A stretch of 64,000 nt of DNA, taken from Streptomyces beigongshangae (GTDB lineage Bacteria > Actinomycetota > Actinomycetes > Streptomycetales > Streptomycetaceae). The stretch spans positions 117,436 to 181,435 of the forward strand of contig NZ_JAHKJW010000008.1 in assembly GCF_019710745.1 (NCBI RefSeq). Direction: 5' to 3'. Under the pieces are notes generated by a model, which did no database searches, was not told where the DNA came from, and saw nothing but the letters and a program-made list of their open reading frames with translations. Position numbers and translations under genes: made by a program. This document shows positions 13,862 through 22,076 of this stretch, piece after piece (the stretch's first letter is position 1; every line of letters begins with the position of its first letter).

Positions 13862-14506
13862 TCAGGGGGATGTGGGGGCGAGCGCGGCAGCCTGCTCGGG
13901 AGTGAGGGGACGGGTGGCGTGGCCTTGCAGGAGGAGGTGGAGTTTGGCGGTCTCCTCCAGTTCCTCGATGGCGTCGGCGGCCTGCTCCAGTGACGCACCG
14001 GCGATGACCGGGCCGTGGTTGGCGAGGAGCACGGCGTGGTGGTCCCTGGCGGTGCGCTCGGCCAGTGGTTCCAGGGTGCTGTCGCCGGGGGCGTGGTAGG
14101 GCAGCAGGGGGAGGGTTCCGACGCGCATGGCGTAGTACGCGGTGAGCGGGGGCAGCGCGTTGCCGGGGTCGAGTCCGTCGAGGCAGGAGACGGCGGCGGC
14201 ATGGGTGGAGTGCAGGTGCACCACCGCGTGGGCATCCGGCCGGGCCCGGTAGAAGGCGGCGTGCAGGAACGCCTCCTTGGTGGGCCGGGGGCCGTCGAGG
14301 TGACGGCCGCCCAGGTCGGTGCGGGACAGCTCGCCCTCCTCGACGGTGCCGAGGCTGGATCCGGTGGGCGTGAGCAGCAGGCTCCCGTCGGAAAGGCGGA
14401 CGGAGAGGTTGCCGGTGGAGCCGTGGGTCAGGCCGCGGGTGAACAGCGAGCGTGCGGTGCGGACGACGAGCGCGCGGGCGGTCGGCTCGTTCGTGCAGGC
14501 GCTCAT
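13862..14506 (-). CDS. otnC: Class II aldolase/adducin family: probable 3-oxo-tetronate 4-phosphate decarboxylase
   Basis: A 214-residue protein of the class II aldolase family. It has the [12 protein letters not shown] phosphate-binding loop, a metal triad region [16 protein letters not shown] with two histidines, and a later [11 protein letters not shown] histidine. OtnC enzymes decarboxylate 3-oxo-tetronate 4-phosphate to dihydroxyacetone phosphate. The assignment rests on the partner: its ATG overlaps the stop of the DUF1537 kinase by four bases (14503-14506), the usual otnK-otnC arrangement. The substrate stereochemistry cannot be read. The protein has normal length with no sign of decay. 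Confidence 0.85.
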   Translation of the reverse strand: MSACTNEPTARALVVRTARSLFTRGLTHGSTGNLSVRLSDGSLLLTPTGSSLGTVEEGELSRTDLGGRHLDGPRPTKEAFLHAAFYRARPDAHAVVHLHSTHAAAVSCLDGLDPGNALPPLTAYYAMRVGTLPLLPYHAPGDSTLEPLAERTARDHHAVLLANHGPVIAGASLEQAADAIEELEETAKLHLLLQGHATRPLTPEQAAALAPTSP

Positions 14507-15789
14507 TCGGTCTCCCCGGCCGTGGTGGTGAGGGCGCGGGTGAACAGGTCGGGTGCGCCGAAGTTGCCGGACTTGAGCATCAGGGCGAGGTCGCCGTTCT
14601 CGGTGGTGGCGTAGGTCCAGGGCACGCCGGGGTCGGCCTCCGCGCCGACCAGGACGGCGCGGACGCCGAGGGCGGTGGTGACGGCGCCGGAGGTCTCTCC
14701 GCCCGCGACGAGTAGCCGGCGTACACCGCGCTCGACGAGGTGGGAGGCGAGGGTGCCGAGGAGTTCCTCGACCTGTGCGGCGGCTTCGGCGACACCGAGC
14801 CGGGCCTGGACGGCGGCGAGTTCCTCGGGTGAGGCGGAGGCGTAGATCAGGACGGGCAGGCCGGGGTCCTGTTCCGCGTACCAGGCCAGTGCCTCGCCGG
14901 TGACGTCGCGGCCGGTGGCGGCGGCGAGGACGTCGAGGTGCAGGGAGGGCAGACCGGCGGCGTAGAACTGGGCGATCTGTTCCAGGGTGCGGGCGGAGCA
15001 GCTGCCGGCCAGCACGGCGGCACGTCCCTGGGACGGTTGTGGTTCGGCGATGGCTGCTGCGGTGGCTGCTGCGGTGGCGGGGTAGGCGTGTCCGATTCCC
15101 TCGGCCAGGCCCGCGGCCCCGGCGACGACGGGCAGTTCGAGTGCGGCGGCGCCGAGCACGGCCAGGTCGTCGTCGGTCAGGGCGTCGGCGACGATGTGCC
15201 GGATACCGGCCTGCTGGTGGGCGACGACGGCGTCGCGGACGGCCTCGACGCCCTGGCGCACCGTGCCCCAGTCGATGAGGGCGGCCTGGTGCGGGGTCTG
15301 CGCGGACAGCAGCCGCACCAGCGCGGAGTCCGTCATCGGGTTGAGGGGGTGGTGGCGCAGCGCCGAGTCGGACAGCAGCTGGTCGTGGACGAACAGGTGG
15401 CCCCGGTAGACGGTGCGGCCGTTGGGCGGGGAGGCCGGGCAGTGCAGGGCGACAGTGGCACCGGCGGCGTCCATCAGGGCGTCGGTGACCGGGCCGATGT
15501 TGCCGTGCGGGGTGGAGTCGAAGGTGGAGCAGTACTTGAAGTAGACCTGGGCCGCGCCCCTGGCCCACAGCCAGCGCTGGGCGGCCAGCGAGTCGGCGAC
15601 GGCCTCGTCGGCGGGGGTGGAGCGGGACTTGAGGGCGACCACGGCGGCGTCGCAGTCGGGCGGCAGCACGGTGGTGTCGTCCGGGGCGCCGAAGACCAGG
15701 GCGGTGCGCAGGCCCGCCCGCCGGAAGGCCGCGGCGACGTCGGTGCCGCCGGTGAAGTCGTCGGCTATGCAGCCGATGCGCAGGGTCAT
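14503..15789 (-). CDS. otnK: DUF1537 four-carbon acid sugar kinase (3-oxo-tetronate kinase type)
   Basis: A 428-residue protein. The N-terminal nucleotide/substrate motif GCIADDFTGGTDVAAAF and the C-terminal ATP-binding motifs LLVAGGETSGAVT and KSGNFGAPDLF are hallmarks of DUF1537 kinases. These phosphorylate 3-oxo-tetronates, threonate, erythronate or related acids. Coupling to the downstream aldolase by an ATGA overlap indicates a 3-oxo-tetronate kinase that feeds OtnC. The ATG at 15789 is chosen because the upstream frame is proline/arginine-rich noise. The dehydrogenase gene lies 82 bp upstream on the same strand, making a probable single transcript down from the racemase. Confidence 0.88.
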   Translation of the reverse strand: MTLRIGCIADDFTGGTDVAAAFRRAGLRTALVFGAPDDTTVLPPDCDAAVVALKSRSTPADEAVADSLAAQRWLWARGAAQVYFKYCSTFDSTPHGNIGPVTDALMDAAGATVALHCPASPPNGRTVYRGHLFVHDQLLSDSALRHHPLNPMTDSALVRLLSAQTPHQAALIDWGTVRQGVEAVRDAVVAHQQAGIRHIVADALTDDDLAVLGAAALELPVVAGAAGLAEGIGHAYPATAAATAAAIAEPQPSQGRAAVLAGSCSARTLEQIAQFYAAGLPSLHLDVLAAATGRDVTGEALAWYAEQDPGLPVLIYASASPEELAAVQARLGVAEAAAQVEELLGTLASHLVERGVRRLLVAGGETSGAVTTALGVRAVLVGAEADPGVPWTYATTENGDLALMLKSGNFGAPDLFTRALTTTAGETE

Positions 15790-15871
15790 GGTCGGGGGTG
15801 TCTCCTCGGGCGTGCGGACTGGGAGCGGGGGCCGGGGCGGGCGGACGGGGAGTGGCCCGCCCCGGAGCGGG

Positions 15872-16954
15872 TCAGTTCTGGCCGGCGCCGATGGCCTTGA
15901 TGACGGCGGCGGTGAACTCGCTGGTGGAGGCGGAGCCGCCCAGATCGCGGGTGGCGGTGCCGGCGGCGATCGCGTCGGCCACACCCCTGTCGATGATCTT
16001 CGCGACGGTGGCGAGCTTCGCGTCGCCGTGCTTGGCGCCGAGCCACTCGAAGAGCATGGCGCCGGAGAGGATCATGGCGACCGGGTTGGCGATGTTCTGC
16101 CCGGCGATGTCGGGGGCGGAGCCGTGGGACGCCTGGGCCATGGCGGTGGTGGCGGAGGAGTTGATGGAGGGGGCGGTGCCCAGCGAGCCGGAGATCTCGC
16201 CGGCCAGGTCGGAGAGGATGTCGCCGAACATGTTCTCGGTGACGATGACGTCGAAGTCCTGGGCGCGGCGCACCAGGTGGACGGTCATGGCGTCGATGTG
16301 GAAGTCGTCCACGGCGACGTCCGGGTAGTCCTTGGCGACTTCCTGGCACACCGTGCGGAACAGGCCGGTGGTGAGCTTGAGGACGTTGGCCTTGTGGACG
16401 ATGGTGAGCTTCCTGCGGCGCGAGCGGGCCAGGTCGAAGGCGACGCGGGCGACGCGCTCGGTGGCCTGACGGGTGATGATGCCCAGCATGATCGCCGTGT
16501 CGGGGGTGGGCATGAACTCACCGGTGCCGGCGAAGGTGTTGCGGTCGGCGTAGAAGCCCTCGGTGTTCTCGCGGACGATGACCAGGTCGGCGTTGTCGCA
16601 GACGGCCTTGGCGCCGGGGAAGGACTTGGCGGGGCGGATGTTGGCGAAGAGCTGGAAGTGCTTGCGCAGGGTGCCCGACGGGTTGAGGGCGGACTTGTGC
16701 GGCTCGGGGTAGGACACCGAGTCGTGCGGGCCGAGGTACCAGCCGTCCAGGCCGGCCAGGGCCTCCTTGGTCTCCTCGGGGACCGGGGTGTTGTGGGTGT
16801 CGATGGCGGCGGCGCCCAGCGGCAGGGCCACCCAGTCGACGGAGACGCCGGCGGCCCGGGCGGCGGCGGTGGCGATCTCGACGGAGGAGGGGACGATCTC
16901 GGGGCCGATGCCGTCGCCCTCAAGGACGCCGAGGCGGTAGGTCTTGCTGCTCAT
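15872..16954 (-). CDS. Isocitrate/isopropylmalate dehydrogenase family, tartrate-dehydrogenase-like
   Basis: A 360-residue beta-decarboxylating dehydrogenase. It has GVLEGDGIGPEIV at the N-terminus, VRENTEGFY (the R-E-N-T-E substrate loop), the lysine region KANVLKLTTGLF, and the metal aspartates in NMFGDILSDLAGEI. The substrate loop is not that of a typical leucine-pathway LeuB, and the gene sits among tetronate genes. I infer oxidation of a tartrate-, malate- or tetronate-like hydroxyacid with NAD. Published otn pathways, as I recall, use a different dehydrogenase family (LtnD/DenD), so this would be a substitution. It is transcribed with otnK and the isomerase, with 40 bp between it and the latter's stop. 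Confidence 0.82.
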   Translation of the reverse strand: MSSKTYRLGVLEGDGIGPEIVPSSVEIATAAARAAGVSVDWVALPLGAAAIDTHNTPVPEETKEALAGLDGWYLGPHDSVSYPEPHKSALNPSGTLRKHFQLFANIRPAKSFPGAKAVCDNADLVIVRENTEGFYADRNTFAGTGEFMPTPDTAIMLGIITRQATERVARVAFDLARSRRRKLTIVHKANVLKLTTGLFRTVCQEVAKDYPDVAVDDFHIDAMTVHLVRRAQDFDVIVTENMFGDILSDLAGEISGSLGTAPSINSSATTAMAQASHGSAPDIAGQNIANPVAMILSGAMLFEWLGAKHGDAKLATVAKIIDRGVADAIAAGTATRDLGGSASTSEFTAAVIKAIGAGQN

Positions 16955-16994
16955 GGTGCGGGTTCCTCTCGAAACAGGGGGATGGGGGGACGGG

Positions 16995-17831
16995 TCAGGA
17001 CAGCACGGCCGCGGCGTCGGTGAGCGCGGTCCAGGAGCGGGCGGCGGCCTTGGCGCTGTCGCCGTCCTGGGTGTGTTCCAGGGTCAGCCAACCGGTGAAA
17101 CCGCCGGTGCGCAGAGCGGTCAACAGGGCGGGCAGGCGAGGGTCGTCGACGGTCAGGGGGCCCCGCGTCGAGGGCGCCGCGAGTTGCAGGCAGCCGGTGA
17201 CGCGGGCGTGGTCCGCGACAGCCCGCACCACGTCGACGTTTTCGGCTTCGAGGTGGTGGGTGTCCAGCACCAGTTGGGCCGGGGCGTCGAGCGTGTCGGT
17301 GAAGGCGAGGGCCTCGGCCGGGGTGTTCCACAGCGAAGTGCCGGCGCGTGACTGCGGTTCCAGCAGCAGCCGGCTGCCGCGGTCGGCCGCCTCTACGGCC
17401 AGGTGCTGCACGGCGCGTTCGGCCCACAGGCGCTGCATGTCCTTCAGACCCGGCAGGAAGGTGCCGCGGGTCTGCCCGAGGATGAGCGGCACGCCGAGTT
17501 CACCGGCGAGGCGGGCCGCGCCCAGCAGACGGAACAGGGCGTGCCGGCGGACGTCCGGAGAGGGGTCGGTCAGTGTCAGGCGGTCCTGGGCGCAGATCGG
17601 TCCGGTGCCGATGCCCAGCACCTTCAGACCGGCGGCCTCAACGGTCCGCGCGAGTGCTTCGGCATGCGGTGCGCCGCTGTCGCGGACCTGGACCTCCACG
17701 CCGTCGTAGCCGAGTTCGGCCAACGGGCCGACGGCCTCGGCGAGCGGTGCGGCAAAACCCAGCGGCATGGGCGTGGAGCAGTCGTCGCCGGAGACGGTGT
17801 AGGCCAGCGGCCAGGGCAACCCGGCGCTCAC
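16995..17831 (-). CDS. TIM-barrel sugar isomerase/epimerase, OtnI/hydroxypyruvate isomerase-like
   Basis: A 278-residue protein of the xylose-isomerase-like TIM barrel superfamily. It has ELGYDGVEVQVRD in strand 1-2, LGVPLILGQTRG, LLLEPQSRAG (metal glutamate), LVLDTHHLEAENVD (metal aspartate/histidine) and GWLTLEHTQDGDS at the C-terminus. In otn-type clusters such a protein converts 2-oxo-tetronate to 3-oxo-tetronate before the kinase step, and I propose that role by context. The GTG at 17831 overlaps the stop of the upstream racemase gene (GTGA, 17828-17831). Exact substrate unknown. Confidence 0.78.
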   Translation of the reverse strand: MSAGLPWPLAYTVSGDDCSTPMPLGFAAPLAEAVGPLAELGYDGVEVQVRDSGAPHAEALARTVEAAGLKVLGIGTGPICAQDRLTLTDPSPDVRRHALFRLLGAARLAGELGVPLILGQTRGTFLPGLKDMQRLWAERAVQHLAVEAADRGSRLLLEPQSRAGTSLWNTPAEALAFTDTLDAPAQLVLDTHHLEAENVDVVRAVADHARVTGCLQLAAPSTRGPLTVDDPRLPALLTALRTGGFTGWLTLEHTQDGDSAKAAARSWTALTDAAAVLS

Positions 17832-18538
17832 GGCGTGACCACCGGGGCCGGGGCGGCTTGCTGCTCGGCGGGCAGGAGCAGCCCGCGCAGTTCCCGTGCG
17901 GCGGTGCCCGCGCCGTCCAGCACCGGCACGCCCAGCAGGTCGGCCAGGGCGTCGCGGGCCGGGGTGAGCGAGTACTGGGCCAGCAGCACCGCGTCGACGT
18001 CGGTACCGTCGGCGGCCCGCAGGGCCTCGGCCAGGTGACGGGCGGCCGTCCGGGGATCGGTGGCGCCGGCGGCGTCCTCGCTCAGAGCGGTCACGATGTC
18101 CACCGGACGGCCTGGGCGGAGCGCCGGGACGAGCGCTTGGAGCTGGGCGACGGCGGCCGGGACGGCGGGCGGTACCGAGGCGACCACGGCGATGCGCCGG
18201 TACGGGCCGGCCAGGGCGGCCTTGAACATCGACTCGTCGGACTTCAGCACGGGCACGTCCCACAGCGTGCGAGCGGTGTCCACGACCTCGCCGTAGGAGG
18301 AGCAGGTCAGCAGCAGGCCCTGGGCGCCGCCGTCCATCACGTGCCCGATCAGGCGGAGCATGCGCCGGCGCAAGGCGTCGGTGAGTCCGCCGGCCGCGTT
18401 GGCATCCACCAGCAGACGGTCGTCCAGCACGTTCCAGACAGTGGCCTGCGGAAACTGCTGAGCGAACGCCTCATGGGCGGTGCGGTGCGCGGCGGGCACG
18501 GCGTGGATCATCGCGACCAGGGGTGGGGATGTGATCAC
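17828..18538 (-). CDS. Asp/Glu/hydantoin racemase family protein
   Basis: A 236-residue protein with the two-cysteine-racemase fold. LLLTCSSYGEVVDTAR carries the first catalytic-type cysteine. The second position reads LLAQYSLTPAR, without an obvious cysteine, so it may not be a classical two-base racemase. GTG 18538 is chosen over longer frames because GAGGAAG lies upstream and because the operator repeats at 18691-18714 would otherwise be coding. It is the first gene of the reverse-strand catabolic operon and is coupled to the isomerase gene by overlap. The reaction here is uncertain; it could act on tartrate or malate derivatives. Confidence 0.75.
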   Translation of the reverse strand: MITSPPLVAMIHAVPAAHRTAHEAFAQQFPQATVWNVLDDRLLVDANAAGGLTDALRRRMLRLIGHVMDGGAQGLLLTCSSYGEVVDTARTLWDVPVLKSDESMFKAALAGPYRRIAVVASVPPAVPAAVAQLQALVPALRPGRPVDIVTALSEDAAGATDPRTAARHLAEALRAADGTDVDAVLLAQYSLTPARDALADLLGVPVLDGAGTAARELRGLLLPAEQQAAPAPVVTP

Positions 18539-18690
18539 CGGGTTCTTCCTCTTCCGGTAGGCGGGGACCGGCGCGGGTCCCGGCCGCGGGCCTTCTCCGG
18601 CCGGCACGGGAGCGTTCCGTGACGGCCGGGGCGGGTCCGGGACAGGGGCGGCAGCGTGTTCTCGCGATGCCGCGCCGCCACTGTAAATCC

Positions 18691-18714
18691 AACCGGTCAA
18701 CCGGTCAACCGGTT
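18691..18714. promoter_or_regulatory. Operator candidate: three tandem AACCGGTY motifs
   Basis: AACCGGTC (18691-18698), AACCGGTC (18699-18706) and palindromic AACCGGTT (18707-18714) lie 153-176 bp upstream of the racemase-to-rraA operon and just downstream of the GntR stop codon. The same core recurs at 19552-19564 upstream of the regulator and the transporter, so a binding site for the GntR protein is the natural reading. Confidence 0.7.
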
Positions 18715-18769
18715 GAAGGCGGAGAGGGCCGCGCGACACCGGGAGCGGCCCGGCGGCCCGCGGCGCGCG

Positions 18770-19483
18770 CTACTTCTCGCGCTGCTCCAGTGCCTCCATC
18801 AGGCGGCGGGACGCGCCGTCCATGTGCCGGGCCATCGCCGCACGGGCGGCCTCGGCGTCACCCTGGGCGACCGCCTCGTAGATCGGGACGTGGTCGGCGT
18901 AGGCCACCTCGCGGGGGCGGACGGTGCCGGTGCGTTCCACCCAGCCGCGCTGGACCATCGCGCGCATGCCCTTGAGCATGTCCCGCAGCACCGTGTTCGC
19001 GGCCAGTTCGCCCAGGGCGGCGTGGAAGGCGGTGTCCGCCTCGGGGAACTCCTCGTCCGGGCATTCCCGCATGGCCGTCAGCCGGGCCCGCAGCAGTTCG
19101 ACGCCGGCCTCGTCACGCGCTTGGGCGGCCAGGCCGGCGACGACCACCTCCAGTTCGGCGCGGGCCCGCACCATGTCGCGGGCGCCCCGCTCGCCCAGGA
19201 CCAGACCCAGTTCGAAGAGGCGGTAGAGCACGTCGGAGTCGGTGCCGCGGAAGTAGGTGCCGCTGGACTGGCGGATCTCCAGCAGGCCCAGGAAGCCGAG
19301 CGACTTGATGGCCTCGCGCACGGTGGGACGGTTCACTCCGAGCATCTCGGTCAGCCGTCGTTCCGAGGGAATGCGGTCGCCGGGCTGGACCTCGCCGGAC
19401 ATCAGGTAGTCGATCAGGCGGCGGGAGACCTCGGCGGCCAGGGGCTCGCGCGGCTCGACCGTGATTCTGGCGAGTTCGGCCAT
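18770..19483 (-). CDS. GntR-family regulator, FadR/FCD subfamily
   Basis: A 237-residue protein. The N-terminal winged helix runs to about residue 75, with VSRRLIDYLMSGEVQPGDRI and the recognition helix region LGVNRPTVREAIKSL. The C-terminal FCD ligand domain has AFHAALGELAANTVLRDML and a final DHVPIYEAVAQGDAEAARAA helix carrying metal-type histidines. ATG 19483 is preferred over GTG 19495 because of the GAGGA eight bases upstream. It lies between the divergent transporter and the catabolic operon, with AACCGGTT-type palindromes on both sides. It is therefore the likely local repressor, released by a pathway acid. The inducer is unknown. Confidence 0.88.
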   Translation of the reverse strand: MAELARITVEPREPLAAEVSRRLIDYLMSGEVQPGDRIPSERRLTEMLGVNRPTVREAIKSLGFLGLLEIRQSSGTYFRGTDSDVLYRLFELGLVLGERGARDMVRARAELEVVVAGLAAQARDEAGVELLRARLTAMRECPDEEFPEADTAFHAALGELAANTVLRDMLKGMRAMVQRGWVERTGTVRPREVAYADHVPIYEAVAQGDAEAARAAMARHMDGASRRLMEALEQREK

Positions 19484-19551
19484 CGAAATCCTCACTTCGG
19501 GTCACTTCGGGTATTGACGAGATGGCCGGATTCTAGTTACCTACCGGCAAT

Positions 19552-19564
19552 CCGGTTAACCGGT
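19552..19564. promoter_or_regulatory. Operator palindrome upstream of the divergent GntR and transporter genes
   Basis: CCGGTTAACCGG (19552-19563) is a perfect 12-bp palindrome that extends into AACCGGTT. It overlaps the expected -35 region of the reverse-strand regulator, whose possible -10 is TAGAAT. It shares its core with 18691-18714. Confidence 0.7.
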
Positions 19565-19808
19565 TGTCCGGAAGTGGGCGGGATCAAGCCATCCGCCTCT
19601 CCGGACCGACCGCGCCGGAGGTCCCAGCCATGCCAGGCGCACTCCTGACGTCCTCACCGGGCCGCTGCCCACCGCGACCGTGCGCCCGTCCGAGCCGCCG
19701 TACAGGAGCCGCAAGCCCTCATGACCGATCCGTCACGCGAGCCGAGTACGGCCCTGTGTGTGCCGGCGGTCGTTGTCCAGACCGCCCCGCACTGACTCAC
19801 GCGCCGTC

Positions 19809-19836
19809 GTGGGCCGCCGCTCGACCGGCGGCCCAC
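19809..19836 (+). other. Hairpin in the leader of the CitMHS transporter
   Basis: A perfect 11-bp stem, GTGGGCCGCCG with CGGCGGCCCAC and a 6-base loop, ends 11 bases before the AAGGAG ribosome site. The rest of the roughly 295-bp leader (19565-19858) shows no gene. The hairpin could limit translation or be a processing site. Confidence 0.7.
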
Positions 19837-19858
19837 AGCCCTGCCCCAAGGAGCAACG

Positions 19859-21154
19859 ATGCTCGCCGTCCTCGGCTTCGCCACACTGGGCAGCTTCATG
19901 CTGCTCGTGATGCGCAAGTACCTCTCCGCGTTCACCGCCATCATGCTCACGCCGATCGTCGCCGCCGTCATCGCGGGCAAGGGCGGCAAGCTCGGCGACA
20001 TGATCATGAACGGCCTGGACACGGTCGCGCCCACCGCCGCCCTGCTGCTGTTCGCCGTCCTCTACTTCGGCCTGATGATGGAGGTCAAGCTCTTCGAGCC
20101 GATCGTCCAGGCCATCATCCGCGCCACCAAGGGCGACCCGGTCAAGATCGTCGTCGGCACCGCCGTGCTGTCCCTGTGCGTCGCCCTCGACGGGGACGGC
20201 ACCACCAGCTACATGATCGTCTGCTCGGCGTTCCTGCCCATCTACCGGCGCCTGGGCATCAACCCGCTCATCCTCGCCACGCTCGCCGCGATGGCTCTGG
20301 GCACCATCTCCGGCACCACCCCCTGGGGCGGCGCCGCCACCCGCGGCATCAGCGTCCTGCACCTGAGCGCCACCGAGTACTTCGTCCACATGCTCGCGCC
20401 CATGGCCCTGACCAGCTTGGCCATCGTCGCCGTCGCCTACTGGCTCGGCCTGCGTGAACGCGGCAAGCTCGACGCCGAGAAGCTGGCCGCCTACAAGCTG
20501 GAGATCGCCTCCGGCGAGGCGTTCGAGCCGATCAACGCCGACTGGCGCATGTGGTTCAACGCAGGTCTCACCCTGCTGCTGATGGTGCTGCTCGTCCTGG
20601 AGGTCGCCGATCTCCTGGTGCTCTTCATGGTCGCCTTCGTCATCGCCCTGCTGGTCAACATCCGCGAGATCGGCGACCAGCAGGAACTCATCAAGCGCCA
20701 GGCGGCCAACGCGGTCCCGGTGATGATCCTGGTCCTGGCGGCCGGCGTGTTCACCGGCATCATGACCGACTCCGGCATGATCAAGGCCATGGCCGACGCG
20801 GCCCTGTCGATCGTCCCCGAGGGCTGGGGCGACGTCATCCCGCTGTTCACCGCCGTCCTCGCGCTGCCGCTCGGTTTCTTCATGTCCAACGACGCCTACT
20901 GGTTCGGTGTCGTGCCGGTCCTGGCCGAATCCGCCGCGCACTACGGCATCCCCGCCAACGAGATCGCGCGCGCCGGCGCCATCGGCCAGATCCTGCACAT
21001 GATGGGACCCACCAGCGCGCCCCTGTGGGTCCTGCTCGGGCTCGTCAAGGCCGAACTCGGCGACTTCCAAAAGCACGCCCTGCGCTGGGGTGTCCTTGTC
21101 TCCCTCGCGTACATCGTCTTCGCGCTCCTCACCGGGGCCATCAGCGTCGCCTGA
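19859..21154 (+). CDS. CitMHS-family divalent-metal:citrate/organic acid proton symporter
   Basis: A 431-residue integral membrane protein with about 11-12 hydrophobic segments. Diagnostic stretches are ALDGDGTTSYMIVCSAFLP, then GTISGTTPWGGAATRGI and GFFMSNDAYWFGVVPVLAE, as in CitMHS transporters that import metal-complexed citrate. ATG 19859 is preceded by AAGGAG. It is divergent from the GntR gene and shares its operator region, so it is expected to import the four-carbon acid that the reverse-strand operon degrades. The substrate could be tartrate, tetronate or citrate. A strong terminator follows at 21183. Confidence 0.88.
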   Translation: MLAVLGFATLGSFMLLVMRKYLSAFTAIMLTPIVAAVIAGKGGKLGDMIMNGLDTVAPTAALLLFAVLYFGLMMEVKLFEPIVQAIIRATKGDPVKIVVGTAVLSLCVALDGDGTTSYMIVCSAFLPIYRRLGINPLILATLAAMALGTISGTTPWGGAATRGISVLHLSATEYFVHMLAPMALTSLAIVAVAYWLGLRERGKLDAEKLAAYKLEIASGEAFEPINADWRMWFNAGLTLLLMVLLVLEVADLLVLFMVAFVIALLVNIREIGDQQELIKRQAANAVPVMILVLAAGVFTGIMTDSGMIKAMADAALSIVPEGWGDVIPLFTAVLALPLGFFMSNDAYWFGVVPVLAESAAHYGIPANEIARAGAIGQILHMMGPTSAPLWVLLGLVKAELGDFQKHALRWGVLVSLAYIVFALLTGAISVA

Positions 21155-21182
21155 GTGGTGTGCACGAGTCACTCCACCTGCC

Positions 21183-21215
21183 GGTGGGCCGCAGGACTTC
21201 CTTCTGCGGCCCACC
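21183..21215 (+). terminator. Terminator of the transporter gene
   Basis: A perfect 12-bp stem, GGTGGGCCGCAG with CTGCGGCCCACC and a 9-base loop. Its stem is related in sequence to the upstream hairpin at 19809-19836. The next about 120 bp (21216-21335) hold no gene that I can support. Confidence 0.85.
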
Positions 21216-21335
21216 GCCGGGTCCGGCCACGAGATGTGGCACCGGGCCGGCCTGCCGCCACGGGACAGGCGGAGGCCGTGCAGCACCGCATCAAGCACGG
21301 AACCGCCCTCTTCCACCGAGGGCTTGGCGAGCTCA

Positions 21336-21750
21336 TCAACCAGGTTGTCGCCGCTGAACGTCAGGCGGGCGTGGGGCAGCCCAGGAGGTGAGGGGTGGTG
21401 GCCCGCGGTCGATGACGGTGCGGATGCAGAAGGTGCTGCGGGCGTCGTGGACAGGGCCGATGGCCAGGATCTGGTCGGTGAGCACTCCCTCGAAGGTGCG
21501 CAGGTCCGGCACGGCGAGTTCGACGGGGAAGACGCCGTCGCCGGAGATGACGTGGCACGCGACCGCGTGGGCGATCGCCTCGAGTGCCTCTTCGACCACC
21601 TGGGAGGTGGTGCGGGAGTGCTCGACCTTGGGAGAGAGGAACACCGTCAACCCGGGGCCGAGACGCTCGCGGTCCAGACCGGCCCGGTAATCGGCCAGCA
21701 CCCCGTCCTCCTCCAGCGCCTTGGTGCGGCGCAGGCAGGACGAGTACCCG
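21336..21750 (-). pseudogene. Lrp/AsnC-family regulator lacking its N-terminal helix-turn-helix start
   Basis: From about base 21750 downward the peptide reads SSCLRRTKALEEDGVLADYR, then LGPGLTVFLSPKVEHS and VACHVISGDGVFPVELAVPD. These are the end of an Lrp DNA-binding domain followed by the complete RAM ligand domain. A normal Lrp would have some 30 further N-terminal residues with the first two helices of the DNA-binding domain. Here the frame instead runs into CCATG repeats and the inverted repeat at 21766. The gene therefore looks truncated at its 5' end and is probably non-functional. The C-terminal tail is also unusual. Confidence 0.75.
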
Positions 21751-21767
21751 CCATGCCATGCCATGCC
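21751..21767. repeat. CCATG microrepeat at the truncation point of the Lrp gene
   Basis: Three tandem CCATG units followed by CC sit exactly where Lrp similarity ends and where the long inverted repeat begins. Confidence 0.85.
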
Positions 21768-21817
21768 TTGGTTGACACGTAAACCATGAGATGACATGGT
21801 TTACGTGTCAACCAAGG
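21766..21817. repeat. 23-bp perfect inverted repeat with 6-base loop
   Basis: The arms at 21766-21788 and 21795-21817 are perfectly complementary, with loop AGATGA. Each arm contains GGTTGACACGTAAACC, itself framed by GGTT/AACC, and a TTGACA on both strands. It lies between two gene remnants. It could be an operator/promoter of a lost divergent gene pair, a protein-bound hairpin, or a relic of a small mobile element. Confidence 0.9.
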
Positions 21818-21869
21818 CCGCCCGTACACCGTCATGCCCCTACGAGCGAAAGCGCTGCGGAAAGCGGAT

Positions 21870-21989
21870 ATGGCGGACGTTTCGCGCATCGAGTTCGGTG
21901 TCGACAGTTTCGGAGACCGGACCCGTGACGGCCGGGGAGAGGCCCCCTCGCACGCGCAGGCGATCCGGGCTGCGGTGAGCGAGGCGGTC
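21870..21989 (+). pseudogene. N-terminal fragment of a luciferase-like (LLM) FMN monooxygenase
   Basis: From ATG 21870 the peptide reads IEFGVDSFGDRTRDGRGEAP and then SHAQAIRAAVSEAV. This matches the start of LLM-class oxidoreductases (I-E-x-G-x-D-T-F-G-D, H-A-Q-x-I-R). After about 40 codons the similarity ends abruptly and the same frame runs on into the GNAT gene without family sequence. Full LLM proteins have about 330-350 residues. I read it as a deletion remnant. Confidence 0.6.
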
Positions 21990-22076
21990 CCCGCCGGCCC
22001 CGCGGCAGGCATCCGGCTCGGACCCGGCCGGAAAACCGCGGCCACGCCGCGACGCCCTCCGAAGAAGGGCAGCCGG

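Noticed and set aside
18539..18739. N-terminal extension of the racemase to 18739
   Set aside because: It would make the operator repeats coding and adds only low-complexity Pro/Ala/Arg sequence; GTG 18538 has a good ribosome site.
21155..21391. 78-residue forward frame after the transporter
   Set aside because: It overlaps the terminator and the Lrp remnant, has no recognisable family and no ribosome site.
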